From Drosophila pseudoobscura (taxonomy: Eukaryota > Arthropoda > Insecta > Diptera > Drosophilidae): a DNA stretch of 64,000 nt. Shown piece after piece: positions 51,560 to 63,635 of this stretch; within the stretch, counting starts at the first letter, position 1; each line of letters opens with the position of its first letter. Under the pieces are notes generated by a model that worked only from the letters and a program-made list of their open reading frames with translations, ran no database searches and was not told the DNA's origin. The position numbers were made by a program, and so were the translations under genes. The DNA is taken from contig NC_046683.1 in the NCBI RefSeq assembly GCF_009870125.1, positions 41,989,869 to 42,053,868 on the forward strand, read 5' to 3'.

Positions 51560-52150
51560 CGTACGTACAGCAGCGGACAGTGAAATGTGGACACTCTTTT
51601 TAACTAACTTTAAACCGCTCGTGCGTATTTAAAGTCTTAAAAGTCACTGTTAGCACCAAACTAGGAATTAGTAAGTGTTCTTTGAACAATTCTGTGAAGA
51701 CCTGCTCCCCTCTCTAGAAAGTAAGAGAGACCAGCCCAAAGATCCATAAGACGCTTGAGCATCGAAAATCAGTTCAAAATGGCATACAATATTAGCAGGG
51801 AGCTGGCTCAGTCAGTAGGTACCGATACTAGCTTCAGAAAAGGCGCCAATGGTCCAAAGTAAACAAAAATTGCACTGTAAATGACTAGAGAGACGTTTTT
51901 AATAGTTTTAATGGATCCACTGGCTGATTGGGACAGTATAACGACTGATCGCGGGAAAGTCAGAGTACGCTATAAAAGTTAGGGCTTAAAACCAACGGTG
52001 TGGCAAGGAGGCAGCATGATGGTTTGGGGATGTCTGGCTAATTGACGGTTGGGTAAACGCAGTCACGTCCAAAACTATTTCAGAGGAGCAATTTCCCCAT
52101 ACTAACGCTGTCATCTTCTAGGAGGATTCTGTTCCCTGCCATCGTGCAAG
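51560..52150 (+). pseudogene. Decayed Tc1-like transposase
   Basis: Several frames carry pieces of a Tc1-family transposase in the right order on the plus strand. A helix-turn-helix-like part comes first (ELAQSVGTD near 51.8 kb). Next is VWQGGSMMVWGCL near 52.0 kb, which matches the conserved VMVWGC region, and then DSVPCHRAR near 52.13 kb, the D-x-x-P-x-H element around a catalytic Asp. Frames are shifted and stops interrupt it, and the C-terminal part is missing. The left side (CAGTGAAATGTGGACACTC at about 51.58 kb) may be the remains of a terminal repeat. It cannot encode an active enzyme. Confidence 0.6.
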
Positions 52151-52829
52151 ATTGGTCGGGAATATTTTGTTCAACTTATTTATTGTATTGTGAATTAATT
52201 TATTTAAGAAGTTTGATTTGTATTTGTTTGTATAAGTATCTCATGTCCAAATTCCCCCGAGTTTTCTCCGCCTTCTCAATATGGATCTCCGACCTCAAGA
52301 GAATTGTGTCACGTTTGCACACGTAAAAGAAATAGGATGGGGGAGACACTCAAGCGATAAATGCGTAATCTAGGTTATTTTTATTTATTTTTTGAATCCT
52401 GATAATGGTTATGTACTCATTCTGATTATCATTTGATGAACCTTTATTTAAAACAGCGGGAATTTAGTGAGCTGTGGCAAGGGCCGGAGCTCTACGCTTA
52501 GAAACCAAAACCCCTAGTTTTGTTCGCATGTTAATTCTTGGACACCATTTATCCTCTCTCCTCCTTTCCATTTTTTCACTACTGTTTTGTATTCCGTTAT
52601 ATCTGTCCCTCTCTCTTTACCTACGCCAACACCAACAGTTATGTCGCGCTTCCCTCGGCCATAGAGCCACACTGTACGTGGAAGAGCGTTTGTGTGTGAG
52701 AGAGAGAAAATGAGTAAGCGCGTGGAAGGGGGATAATAATGATCTGATAATTTATTAGATATGGTCATTTATATAATGCGGATGAGGAATTAAGCGTGCT
52801 TTTATGGTGCTTTTATAGAATCTTAGTTT
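52151..52829. other. Intergenic stretch, no supported gene
   Basis: AT-rich DNA with CTCTC tracts; open frames on both strands near 52.5-52.7 kb overlap and show no domain. Confidence 0.5.
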
Positions 52830-53035
52830 CAGGCATTCATTTAGAAGGACGGACGGACAGACAGATAGACATAGCTATATCGACTCGGCTATAGATGCTG
52901 ATTTGAAATATATATACTTTATGGTGTCGGAAAGGCTTCCTTGTGGGTGTTACACACATCCAAATCCACCAAAAATATATCCCTAGGCACTTCGAGTGCC
53001 GGGTATAAAAATGGGGGTTTTCCACTCTATCAAAG
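52830..53035 (-). mobile_element. INE-1/DINE-1-like fragment, reversed
   Basis: In reverse complement this reads TATACCCGGCACTCGAAGTGC, then GGATTTGGATGTGTGTAACACCC, then CCGACACCATAAAGTATATATA, then GAGTCGATATAGCTATGTC and a GTCTGTCCGTCCGTCC tail. That is the same block order as the element at 29505-30175. It is truncated to about 200 bp. Confidence 0.7.
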
Positions 53036-55555
53036 TTATCTTCTCATTTTGTAAAAATCACACAATGTGTGATTACCCGCTCAAATTACCCTCTGGGTTT
53101 TTTCTTCCTGCTTGAATTTTTTTGTTTATTAACTCTTTTTTTTTTTAAGGTATTGTTGCTTGCGGAATGCGAATGTGATGCGAGGGATTTCTCTTGAAGA
53201 GGTCTCTAGTTTCGAGTTTGGATCAAAGTTTTGTTTAAATTTGATTCATAATTTGAAATTCGATGGAGTCCAGTCTCATACTGATGCAAGTGAAAAAAAA
53301 ACCTTTGAAGGCGGGTTTGGAAGCTTAATGGTTTAAACTTTTTCTAAGCGGGTGTAAATTTCCTATTTCCTTTCCCGGAAAACGTTCAGATAATTGATGG
53401 ATGTTTAATCTTTAATCTTTTGTGACTTTCTCACAAAACATTGGCTTTTTTGTGGGATTTTCGACAATAGGATAGAATTTTCATAGAAGTTCTAAAAGTA
53501 CCGAATGAAATCTTAGTTTTTCCTAAGTTTTTTTTTCTTCCTACTCTGCTCTCTTGCCGTTTAATATTTTTTGCCTAACGTTGATTTAAATCTGCATACT
53601 TGGAATTAAATGACAGCTAATGGAATACGACCATGTCTCTCATTTTATCTTTCTTTCAAAACGGATAGATGTCATTTTTTCTGATGTTTTTCCCTTTTCC
53701 TGGGGTTTTTCCTTTGTTTGGATTTGATTCGATATTTCTGTGGGTTTTTCTGGGAAGTTTATTGTAGAGTCCAATAACAGAATCATTATCGGTTCGAGTG
53801 TTTTTACAGTTTCTCGTAAATACACACAAAATGCTGATTGCTGAATGCTGTGCAGGGAATCCACTGGCAAACGTTTAAAAATATGAATTTCGCTCTTGCT
53901 GGTATTGCCTTTGACGCGCCACCAAAAATAAGTTCTTGATTCATTTAAAAATTTGCTGTGAATGCTTCGAATACCCCCTTATCCCAGCCTCAGCCCCAGC
54001 CCCAGGCCCGTCCTCGTGCCCGTCCCCGTCCGCCTCTCCGCATTGCTTCTCCTTCCATGCCCGATTGTTGTTGTTAATGTTATTAAAAATAGAAATTAAG
54101 TGGCAAATTGTGCGAGATTGCGTGCCAATTGATTGCCGGATATGATCCAAACACCAACACGATGTGCCAAAAGAAAATCCAACCCCTACAAAAAACAAAA
54201 GCAAAACAGCCCGCGAGCCCGGCCTTGGCTTGGGGGTGAGGTTCGACGATGCCTCAGTTCTTAAGTTCCAAAGCCGTAACCAGATCTTTTGTGTTTGATT
54301 GCAGCTTAGGTTTGTTCTGAACAACGGATGATGGATACACATTGAAAACTTATGCCATTTTTCGACCAGAAGATTAAGTTTATTCTGGCTCTTTTTATCG
54401 ATTATGATTATCGGTTTTGATTAGACATTAGATATTATTTGATATTGTTAGATGACCTTCAAACTCGAACTCTACTTCAACTAATCCCAACTTATGTATC
54501 GATGAAGGCTCCTTCCTATTGGAGTGCAGATTGTATTATTTATATTTAGACATATAAAATTGTATAACATTGTTGTAGGAACATGCATACATATGTTCTT
54601 GACTTTAGCTTATTCAGAAAAGATATAAAAGCCTTGAATTGATCATCCATCAGAAGTCTTCCCCATAAATGCGTAAACAGTTTGAGAGTAGGAAAGCATA
54701 AATTATCAATGAGAAATCGAACCCATCAATCAAGAACGGATCATAGATTTTTTCAGAGAAATCTTCATTCAAATGCTGATCATGCTCTTTTTCAGGTTCC
54801 TTTTTTTTTGTCTGTGATCAGTGCCTGGTGTGATGGAGTGTTGGAATTTGAATGCGAATACAAATATCTCAACTCACGTGGTCTTTTTTCTTAATCAACT
54901 GATTTCCAACCGATCCGAAGATCCATTTTTCAGCTTTTTGGTTGCTTCCACTGATGCTGGTTCATGGGTACTTGCCGAGTGTGCCATCAGAAATGACACG
55001 TAGTTTACATGAAGCGTTTTGATCCCCCGATTTCAAGTTCACCGATTGATCACTGATTGATTTGAGGCGCCGAAGGAGAGCCCGGACTTTTAGCACGTGT
55101 CCCGCTATTCGAACAACAACAAGCACACACACACACACACAGAGAAAAACACAGTAATATAAGGTGAATTGGTAAATAAGAAACAATTGTGTCGATGGGG
55201 AGGAAGGGTCGAGTGAGGAGGAGCGGTGGAGGAGAGGGGAGGTGGAGGGGGCATTGGTAGAAAATGGGAAATTGGATGGTGAATTTTTCGGATTTCGGGT
55301 GCTGCGCCCATTATATTGGATACTGGACCACTGGACCACTGGACTGGGGGTCTCTTCTATAAACACATTCCGCATTGGTACACACAATAATAAATATTTC
55401 GTAGTGAAATGCTTTTGTTTTAATGCCCCGAAAAACACAGCGAAAATTGACTGTATGATTGTGCGGTCTCTTTCTCTTTCTTTTTCCTTTTCTTTTTTTT
55501 CATCTTTATTTCGTTCTTTCTCTATCTCTGGATTTTACTATATAGATGTCCATAC

Positions 55556-55589
<34 letters not shown>

Positions 55590-57079
55590 CTTTGGATATA
55601 TGTATGTACATACATATATATGCCAGAAGTGACGTCATATTGTCCATGCAAAAGTCAGCCCCCAGCCAGGTGGACAGGTATTGGGACATCTTTTCATTTC
55701 ATATACCATCTCCACTCTTGGGGATCGCTCACACTTTTACTTGAAGAAGCCTTCTTACACTTTTGTGTACACTTTCATGACACGCACTTTCACTTGAGTG
55801 CAATACGTATACGCCACGTTGCAGCATTCGGTTTGTTATGCTATTGTACTGCCCCACGGACACCACACACGAAGTCGCGAAGTCGCGACAACAAATGTGT
55901 ATATATACTTTCGTGCGGATCGACCACGAACGAGAAGGCAGACAACGAAATCGACGGGATATATATATAGATATATGTATAAGAAACACACGAAAAGAGA
56001 CAACGTGGAACAATGCGAACAAGCGGAAAATATAGAAGGATTTGAAGTGAATATCTTTTCAGCCGAGCCGAGTATCTGCCAGATAGAACAGAATAGAAGC
56101 CAACGTGAATTCTTCCGCTCCGTTTGCCCGCTGCGTTCGCACGGGATCACACAGCATCCGTATCTGAAAGTGATATACCAAAGCTCCATCTCAGCCCCGT
56201 TCCTGTATTTGTATCTGTATCTGTATCTGTGCCTGTATCTGCACCTGCATTTGTGTCTGTGTCTGTATCCGTGCACAGAGATATCTTTGGAGAGACAGCG
56301 AGAGAGCGGAACGCACTTGGCTCTCGTTTCTGTTATTTTTTGTTTTCGACGCCTTCATATCTGTTGATGTGGATGTGGATGTGGATGTGGATGCTGCTCT
56401 TCCAAATAGAACATACTCGCACATTCGATTATATGTATGGGTGTGTGTATGTTTTTTCTTTATATGCAGGGCTTGCCATCATGTACTGTATTCCATATTA
56501 TTTTCTTGATATTTGTGCCTATATTGTTTTGTTTTCTTGCCCCATGCTGAATACTTACACACGAAGGGGGAGAGAATGCCAAAGCCGAAAGCTCCATTGC
56601 ATCGATCAGCTATTTATTTGGGGAAATAACAGATACAAAGAGAAATAGAGAGAGAGAGAAGTCAATGCTGTGATCATAGAAGCTCCCATTGAACATCTCA
56701 TATACTTATTGAACTGATGGACTCCGATAAGTTCTTACATCCTCAGAGAGCCATCTTGAAACAACAAAATTGTGAATTATATTTGTATCTGGCGATTGTC
56801 TGTTAATCATAAAAGTGATCCCAAAGAGTTTGGGTACGCTCTAAGAATGATCTAGCAGAAACATCTCTGGGTAGGGAGTCCAGCAGTCGACTCGCCCCAT
56901 ATTCTCTTTCGGAAAAAAACAAAAGCTTTCCCCCCTCCAAACGCCAACGCTTTTAAAGCCCATCAAAGTTTATTTATGAAATTTATAATTTTAGTTTTCG
57001 AACGAAACAAATGGGGGAGATGGATGCTTGCACTGTGAATGCGGAGGGCACATTGTTCAGCTCCAGATCCAGATCGCAC
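53036..57079. other. Intergenic stretch with microsatellites
   Basis: No gene is supported over about 4 kb. The DNA is T-rich at 53.1-53.8 kb and CA- and GGA-rich at 55.1-55.26 kb. A TA tract lies at about 55557-55580, and TGTATC and GGATGT hexamer repeats lie at 56.2-56.4 kb. Open frames here have the composition of those repeats. The left part may contain distal promoter sequence of the PKC gene. Confidence 0.45.
55557..55580. repeat. TA dinucleotide microsatellite
   Basis: About twelve TA units, followed by further TATG/TATA-rich DNA to about 55620. Confidence 0.85.
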
Positions 57080-57439
57080 TCAGTTGCTCTGCAGGGTCAG
57101 CTGCTGCCACTCTTGACTCTCCTGACCATCGCTGCCGCAGTAGTTGAGGACAGTGCTCTTGATGGCCTGGTAGCGCTGGCCCTCGGCTGCGGTCGAGCAG
57201 GACGAGTCTGTGCCGATCACGTCCAGCATCTCCCAGTCCAACTGATCGATGAGCATGTCGCACTTGGCCGCGTCGGTGGTGACATGGAAGGTCTGGAAGT
57301 ACTGCTCCATGTCTGCGAACCATTCGGGGACGCGTTCGCGCTCGAAGAGCGGAGGGCGAAAGATGGCCACGCCAGCAGTCACGTTCTCCAGATCGGCTCC
57401 GAACAGGAGGTAGTCAGATTTAGCAGAATTGTTGCCCAT
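57080..57439 (-). CDS. Free-standing retrotransposon-gag-like protein
   Basis: A single exon encodes 119 residues. After a short polar start (MGNNSAKSDYLLF) it has the pattern of the N-terminal gag-type domain (DUF7041 class) found in insect LTR retrotransposons: GVAIFRPPLFERERVPEWF, then MEQYFQTFHVTTDAAKCDML, then DVIGT and a YQAIKSTVL helix. In the elements, this is the PPF-x-W-F-x-x-x-E-x-x-F core followed by a helical bundle. Here there is no zinc knuckle, protease or reverse transcriptase after it, no flanking LTRs are evident, and the frame is intact from ATG to stop. That points to a domesticated, single-domain gene. A TCAGTC initiator lies at 57503-57508 on the minus strand, about 65 nt before the ATG. 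Function unknown; self-association is a possibility from the family. Confidence 0.7.
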   Translation of the reverse strand: MGNNSAKSDYLLFGADLENVTAGVAIFRPPLFERERVPEWFADMEQYFQTFHVTTDAAKCDMLIDQLDWEMLDVIGTDSSCSTAAEGQRYQAIKSTVLNYCGSDGQESQEWQQLTLQSN

Positions 57440-59199
57440 TGAAAAGCTGATCTTATCTTGACAAGTACTCGTATCACCAGTTTGCCACGAAGCTCTGTAA
57501 GCGACTGATTCGATTCACTGGCTTGGCGATTAGCCTCGCTTTAGGGGCTCTATCGCAGCGAGAGCTCCATCGTGTATTTATCGAGTGGTGGCGCCCCGTC
57601 ATCGGCTCATAGGGTACACTTGTTGCACAAATGTTTGTTTGGAAAGTGTAGGCAGACTGAGGGCTGTGATTTGTTGAATCGACTGCAGCCTGCCGTTATA
57701 ACCATATAATAATCTTCAAATGTTAAGATGCACATGATAATGCACTCCGTTTGTAAGATATTCAGATGACTCTCGAAGGATATTTCAAGACGCTGATTAA
57801 GAAACAATTTCTTAGACTTCTTTTAGCTCCGTCTGGATATTTTCAAATAGTTATACAACTCTATCGAAAATTCGAAGACCCTCTCTGACTCCTTCAGATG
57901 CAACTCTGTACCATCTAAAACCTGAAGTCTGGTTAGCACTGGTTAGACTCCCTGACACTCTTTCGACACCCCTTCGGACTTATTTCTGGTCGTCTCGTTT
58001 GACTGCCAGTGACTTTGGGTGTGACTTTGCCCTAGCCCTGCCCCTGGTCAAACACCGCACAATGATTGAGTTTGGAGTCAAGGCCAAACTGGGAAAAGTT
58101 TATCGTTTAACTTTGCTGCCGGCGGAGCTGGGGGTGAGGCAAAGATGAGGTGGTAGCCTGTAACTGTAGCTGTAGCTGGGTCTGGAGCTGGGCCTGGGGA
58201 TGGCCCAGAAGCAAAGTGAGAGGGTCAACAGCTGGTGCTCGATGGCATTTGTATTCCGAATTGGCCACACTACTGATTCATGGGTTTCATTTTCCGGCGG
58301 TTTGTCTGCTGAAAGCGAATTGAATGGCATAAATCAGTTGGCCAGACAATAATGAAAATGCCTTGGCCATATTGCCACACTTATGTGAGTATCTCTGCCC
58401 TGTCCTCCCTGCCCCCCTGCCTCCCTGCTCACCGTTCTGTGTGTGGGGACGAGTATTGTTATGTTGTTCGGATATTCTATATTGTATATTGATATTCATC
58501 TCAAAAGTTAATCAAGCAAAAATGTTTGCAACTTTTATTCCACAACCCAATCCCAGGCTCCACTCTGTCCAGTCCAGTCCTGCTTTAAGAGCTGTATCTC
58601 TTTCTCTCTCTCTCTCTCTCTGTACCTCTCTACGTGTCTCATCGCAGCAGCAATCTTTAAGCTTAAATTCGTGTCCAGGGCATAATGGCCCACAGCATAA
58701 TGGATAGTCGCGTGCAATCCGCTTATAAGTGGGATATTCTGCAGTGGGATACTCTGAGGGATGTTCGGGGTATGGTATCGGTATCCTTGTGCATCCTTGC
58801 ATGTGCGGTTCGTGTGGCATGTAACAAATGCCGGCTGGATGCCACGCGAGTTATGGGAACGCATCAAGGTGCTGCCTGGCCTGCACTGGCCCTGTCCCTA
58901 GCCGCTTGCATGCTGCATAGATTTCAAACCCACAAAGCAACTGAAAATCACTGGAGTCCTGCACCTGGCATCGACCAAATTATTACAGTTTTGTGTCTTT
59001 GGGTTTGCCAAAAGGAAAACGAAAGTTCAGACATCTACAAATTATGTTGATGGATGGTACATATTACTCGTACAACTGGGGGCATGTACCTACTAGTGCA
59101 TGCAGCAATACATGCAACTATTGCAACGCTCAATAAACCTATTGGGGAAGGTGTGAAAATACCTTAAGACGTACATTTAGCTGTGCAAAACACTAGATA
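57440..59199. other. Intergenic stretch, no supported gene
   Basis: The left end would hold the promoter of the gag-like gene. A CT run lies at about 58598-58622. Open frames at 58.3-59.05 kb on both strands overlap and show no domain. Confidence 0.45.
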
Positions 59200-59205
59200 T
59201 TTATT
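59200..59205 (-). terminator. Possible poly(A) signal of the ATPase beta gene
   Basis: Minus-strand AATAAA about 270 nt downstream of the beta-subunit stop codon. Confidence 0.35.
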
Positions 59206-59475
59206 TATAGGATATTATTAAGATACATTGATGCCCAAACCCTTGCATTCCATTAATGTATTACCAAACGTACCGAATACAATTTTCAGCACATAATTTT
59301 CAATCAAAATGTTTGGTTTTGGATGTTTTTGCTTTAAACATTTCAAAGATTCAAGATACAGACTACAGATTGCCAAGACTCGCTCTTGGTAACAATTTTT
59401 ACCTACGTTTTTTCAGAATTTGAGCGTAAAAGTTATCATTTGTTGGGCATATCATGAATAATATACATGGTTCAG

Positions 59476-60441
59476 TTAGTTCACAATTATCTGGAAGGCC
59501 ACCGAACCCATGCGATCGCCAGGAGCGGCTTTGTATATGATGTTTTTGGCCCAAGCGCGGCATTCGACGTCCAGCACCTGACCCTGGGGCAGGGACTTGA
59601 ACTGAACGGGGATGAGGGGACTCAAGTAGCCCGGCTGGTTCAGATAGGGATAGTAGTAGGCGGGGAATCCACGGCCGTGAGAGTAGCTGATGTTATCGAA
59701 GTTATCCTTATTGTGGCCCTGAGCCAGAGCCCCAACCTGACTTGCCTTGCAGCTTAGCCAGATTTGCTTACGCTCCTCGTAGATCGTTTCGTTGATGTGG
59801 GCTTGCAAATCTTCTGGCATCTCCTCGAGCGGCATATCGTACGTTTCGGGCTTCCAGCCGAAGATCCTGTTGAGCTTGATGAATACGCAGGGCTCGTTCG
59901 TCTTGTAGCCATAGCTATTTGCCTTTGAGCAGCCCTCAAACGACTCCATATCCACCAAGCACACATCACTGGGTCTCTGGATATCTCCGAACTCGCAATT
60001 CTTACGGTCCACAGTGGTGTTGTCATACGCGTTGAGGAAATCGTCAATGAGCTCGATCCAGTTGTCGTTATTGCTTGGGTTCTTGGAATCAATCGCAATG
60101 ACCATGGGGCCCTCGACGTGAATGAGCTGCGGGCGCACTGTCAGCCCCGGATTGGCTCCTATTAGGGACCTCTCCAGCTGCAACTTGGGCTCCGTCATGC
60201 TGATGCCGTCAAGCAGCACCTGGATGCAAATCCAGAACAAGCTTGCCAGAAAAGCATAGAAGATCGCGTAGAATACCATAAACTGGGCCCATGTTTTTGG
60301 AGTACGGCCCAGGAAGGTTCCCTTTTCGCGATCGAAGATCATTTGCCCGAGGGTGGGCTTCTTCGGGGGTTCCGGCAGCAGGAATTGCACCCTCTTTCGT
60401 CTTTCGCAATTCTTCTGCGAAGCAGCTCTAGCTCCTGCCAT
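59476..60441 (-). CDS. Na,K-ATPase beta subunit, nervana family, intronless
   Basis: One uninterrupted ORF of 321 residues. It has a short basic cytoplasmic tail and the beta-subunit signature around LGQMIFDREKGTFLGRT (residues 31-47). A single membrane segment follows (about 52-77), then a large extracellular domain with six Cys placed for three disulfides, and NTT, NET and NIS glycosylation sites. The C-terminal part includes LNRIFGWKPE, YYYPYLNQPGYLSPLIPVQF and ECRAWAKNI, which are typical of insect nervana proteins. The length fits the family. Beta subunits chaperone the catalytic alpha subunit to the plasma membrane and modulate the pump; in flies they also act in septate junctions. The well-known nrv genes contain introns, whereas this copy has none, so it may be a retrocopy or a diverged duplicate. 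I cannot assign it to a particular nrv gene. Confidence 0.9.
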   Translation of the reverse strand: MAGARAASQKNCERRKRVQFLLPEPPKKPTLGQMIFDREKGTFLGRTPKTWAQFMVFYAIFYAFLASLFWICIQVLLDGISMTEPKLQLERSLIGANPGLTVRPQLIHVEGPMVIAIDSKNPSNNDNWIELIDDFLNAYDNTTVDRKNCEFGDIQRPSDVCLVDMESFEGCSKANSYGYKTNEPCVFIKLNRIFGWKPETYDMPLEEMPEDLQAHINETIYEERKQIWLSCKASQVGALAQGHNKDNFDNISYSHGRGFPAYYYPYLNQPGYLSPLIPVQFKSLPQGQVLDVECRAWAKNIIYKAAPGDRMGSVAFQIIVN

Positions 60442-60484
60442 TTTTTTTGTGGCTCCTACAACATATATTCCAAAAACGGATATA

Positions 60485-60491
60485 TTTTATA
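60485..60491 (-). promoter_or_regulatory. TATA-like box before the ATPase beta gene
   Basis: TATAAAA on the minus strand, 44 nt before the ATG at 60441. If used, the 5' UTR would be only about 15-20 nt. A TTGTAG just before GAGCC could instead be a splice acceptor of an upstream untranslated exon. Confidence 0.3.
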
Positions 60492-63324
60492 AGTGATATT
60501 CTTAAGTTTAAATAAATACTTTAAATACTTTTCTTGGCAGTTGCAGCGACTGTAGTACCTGTAGACCAACTATGACTTCTCTCAACCGACGTTCTCTTCC
60601 AACAGCTGCTTTCGCTGACGAACCTTGAGCGCTGTCCACCTCTGGAGAATGGGGATGTCAACTTGTGTTGAACAAGCACGAGTTCGCTAAGCGCGGCCAA
60701 CTTCGCTAGATTGTCTTGCAATTTTGATTGAATTTTGCACACTGGGATATATTGCATGCCATAGACGCACATAAAGTACACAAACACTTTTTAATTGGGC
60801 ACAAACAAACACAAAGGAATGTCCAAGTGGCCACAAAAATGTGGGATGATTTGCTGTCGCAATGGATTAAAACTCAGGCTGGACTTGGACTTGTATTCGG
60901 CTCTCGGCTATACAGCCGGGACGCGTGTTGTTCTCTCGAGATACGATCACCAAATATCATCCACAAAGCGGGCCCGATCCGCGATGATCGGTTGCATGTT
61001 AATGAGTCAGCGTTCTCTTGTCCCTCAAGCAATCGCCAGAAATTTCCAGGCCGTTTGGCGGAAGAGCGGTCTCAAAGGGTTCTCGAATTCAGTAAACAGA
61101 GGGGGAGCACTGCCATACGCATGGGGGTTTCTCGGGAATGGAGTGTGTACAATATATAACCATTATCAAGTGTCAGACCCGTTGTTTACTCAGTCAGCTG
61201 CAAATTCCATTTGTCTCCAGATGGAGGGACAATGTCCAGGGTTTGGGGTTGGGTTTGGCTTTGAGTATGGCTTGGGGGTGGACTGGTGCCTGGTGGACTG
61301 GTGGCCTGGTGGACTGGTGGGGCTGGCTGACAGAAGCGTCATCAGTTTGCTGTGTGCTGTGTGGCATTCGTACACGTCGTACAATCAATTGCTATTAGTT
61401 TTCATTATACTCAAATTACCATAAAATCACATACCACAACCAAAGTTCCTCCTCCAAAGTCCTCCTCTTCCTCTCAGACGCCATCCACGGCAGACGTAAG
61501 TAAGTCTGCCTCCTTCTTGGACCGCAGGGCGAACACTTTTTCGATATTCATGGAATAATTACACTTTATCAGAACGCGCAGAGCAGCACAGTGTCGAGCA
61601 CTTCATGAATTAACAACAGCGGAAGGGTGAGTCCTTGTGGTCCTTTGCCTTTGCCTCTGCCTCTGCCTCAGCCTCTGCCATGAGAATCACCTGAAATTAG
61701 TCAAGTTTTGTTGCGTTTACGTGGAAATGATCGTAATTAGAATATATTGAGCAATAAAAGTGATTTTTATTATTGAACTTCTGGTACTCATAGGTAGTGG
61801 CACTGGCTCTTGTGGTCACATACTCCTACCCATACTCGTACTCGTTTGCAGTTGATTTTGTTGTCCAGGCAAATGGCGAACTTTTCCTGAGGGTGGCCGT
61901 TGCCTGGCCAGAAGCCTCTAAAGGAACTTTGCCTCTTTTAGGGCCGCCAGGAGCCGGAGAACTTTGTAAGCTTCACTAATAGTCGGGAGCAAGAGTTCTC
62001 GTTCTCTTTGGCAACCTTGAAGCCCTGAACCTGGCCCTGTTCCTGGCCCTGGCCCTGTTCCTGTTCTTGCCTCAAATTAACTTTGATGCCTGACACTGGT
62101 GCCATAAAAACGCAGCCCATTTGGCTGGCCCTAAACATCCCGTTTGATAAGGCGGAGGAATGGAATGGAACGGAAGAGTAGGAGGTCACTCCGAGACACT
62201 CCGCCGCAGACAGAGTTGCATAGTGCACTGAGCGAAAACAGGAACTACATAATATTACATACATATTACGTATGTATATATGGAAAAACGAATGCAGACT
62301 TTCGATGTGTTCGATGTTAGAAACTATACTTTGCTATACGATACTATACTTCATCGCGATGGAGGAAAGTTCTGCCTTACCTAGAAGTGTTCTTTCTCTC
62401 AGTGTAGAGGCTGGCAGGGATGTGGATGGATGTCTAGGTCTGGGTCGGAACTAAGTACTCGACATATGGGTGCTTTGTGAGTGTTTGTGTGGGTGTTTTG
62501 TCAAGAAGCGAATGTCAATAACCAAAAACAGCTGTCAAAACACAGACGCTCCTCCAGGATGATAATGTAATTTGACAATCAACCGAGTGCCACGGAGGCT
62601 CTGGCCTCTGGTCCCTGGACTTTGCACTCTGAACTCCAGGCTCTCCGTGCGACTCCGACGGCTAATGCAACGTAATCGATTGGCATTGTGGCAGGCAGAA
62701 GGCAGAGCATTTTCTAGGTAATCGACTTTGATGGCCCCATGCAAGTGAACAGGGATTTAATGAGCAGGCAACTGACATGACTGCCTCATAAAGTGCGGGG
62801 TCGTCGCCGAGGCTTGGGGCCGCTTTTATGAAAACATTTCCCTTGCCCCATTAAAGTGCGAATGGATAAAAGTCGCTGCCGATGTCCGCCGCTGGCGATG
62901 CGGTTGCACTTAGGCCGAAAGGTTCTGGACTACGTCCTCTGTGGCATTGTTTTGTTTTATATGCAACGGGCTTATAAAATTGAATAGAGCCGCGTATTCA
63001 TAATACTCGTAATGACTGCGCTGTACGGTCCACAACATAACTGCGTATCAGTGTAGGGCTTAATGCGTGCACTTAAATATATAATATAAGAACGTATAAA
63101 AAAGTTGCATATAAATGATGGCCTCTGCCTAGGGTGGCTCTGATCGCAGCTTGCTCTTAGGGGTAACACTGGCACTGGCACTCGCTGTGGCACTAGCACT
63201 CGCTGCGGCACTGGCACACGTACTCGCTCTGAGGTATCGCTAAAGACCAATCGGCTACGAGTAGATCCCAGCCTATGTTCAATTATTAACCTTTTAATTA
63301 TTTGATTCATTTTCTAAGATTATA
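60492..63324. other. Intergenic stretch, no supported gene
   Basis: No gene is supported. Open frames at 60.7-61.4 kb come from TGG/GGT-rich DNA. CCTGGCC- and GGCACTGGCACT-type repeats near 62.0 and 63.17 kb give Val/Pro- or Gly/Gln-rich shadows. The region 62.5-62.95 kb has ordinary composition but no frame with a domain. Confidence 0.45.
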
Positions 63325-63477
63325 TCAGCGACCGCCTTTGAAGATTTCATCAGCGATTTCTCTGCCAAAAACATACTTTATATCCAATGCACTCGTTGCA
63401 GAGTTTATGCCGAAGGCACATGCAATTTGGGTCCAGCCCAAAGAACCCCACAATATGTACGTATAGAAAAATGACAT
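63325..63477 (-). CDS. Possible small secreted peptide
   Basis: An ATG at 63477 opens a 50-codon frame. The first 22 or so residues (MSFFYTYILWGSLGWTQIACA) look like a signal peptide. The remaining peptide, from about FGINSATSALDIKY on, is short and charged and ends IFKGGR. The same frame is open further up to an ATG at 63567, which would add a non-signal leader of 30 residues. A TATA box lies upstream at 63636-63643. The size and layout would fit an accessory-gland or immune-type peptide, but I recognise no family and chance is a real alternative. Confidence 0.3.
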   Translation of the reverse strand: MSFFYTYILWGSLGWTQIACAFGINSATSALDIKYVFGREIADEIFKGGR

Positions 63478-63635
63478 TAAAATAATGTTGTGTAAGCGAA
63501 AATTGCGTTTACAAATCCAATCTGTGTAGAGGCACGCAGATGCGAAATGCGAAAGGGAATGGGGCATGCTACAGCGGCATGACTGTACCTAGAATGGGCC
63601 TCGGAATGGGCGATAGAGAGCACAAAATGTTCGAG

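Noticed and set aside
53936..54342. 133-codon minus-strand frame and the opposite plus-strand frame
   Set aside because: The Gly/Asp- or Pro/Ser-rich parts come from a CCCAGCC/CCCGTCC tract; no domain and no support for a start.
55242..56648. Overlapping plus- and minus-strand frames of 146-242 codons
   Set aside because: They run through TA, TGTATC and GGATGT repeats and have repeat-like protein text such as YLYLYLYL.
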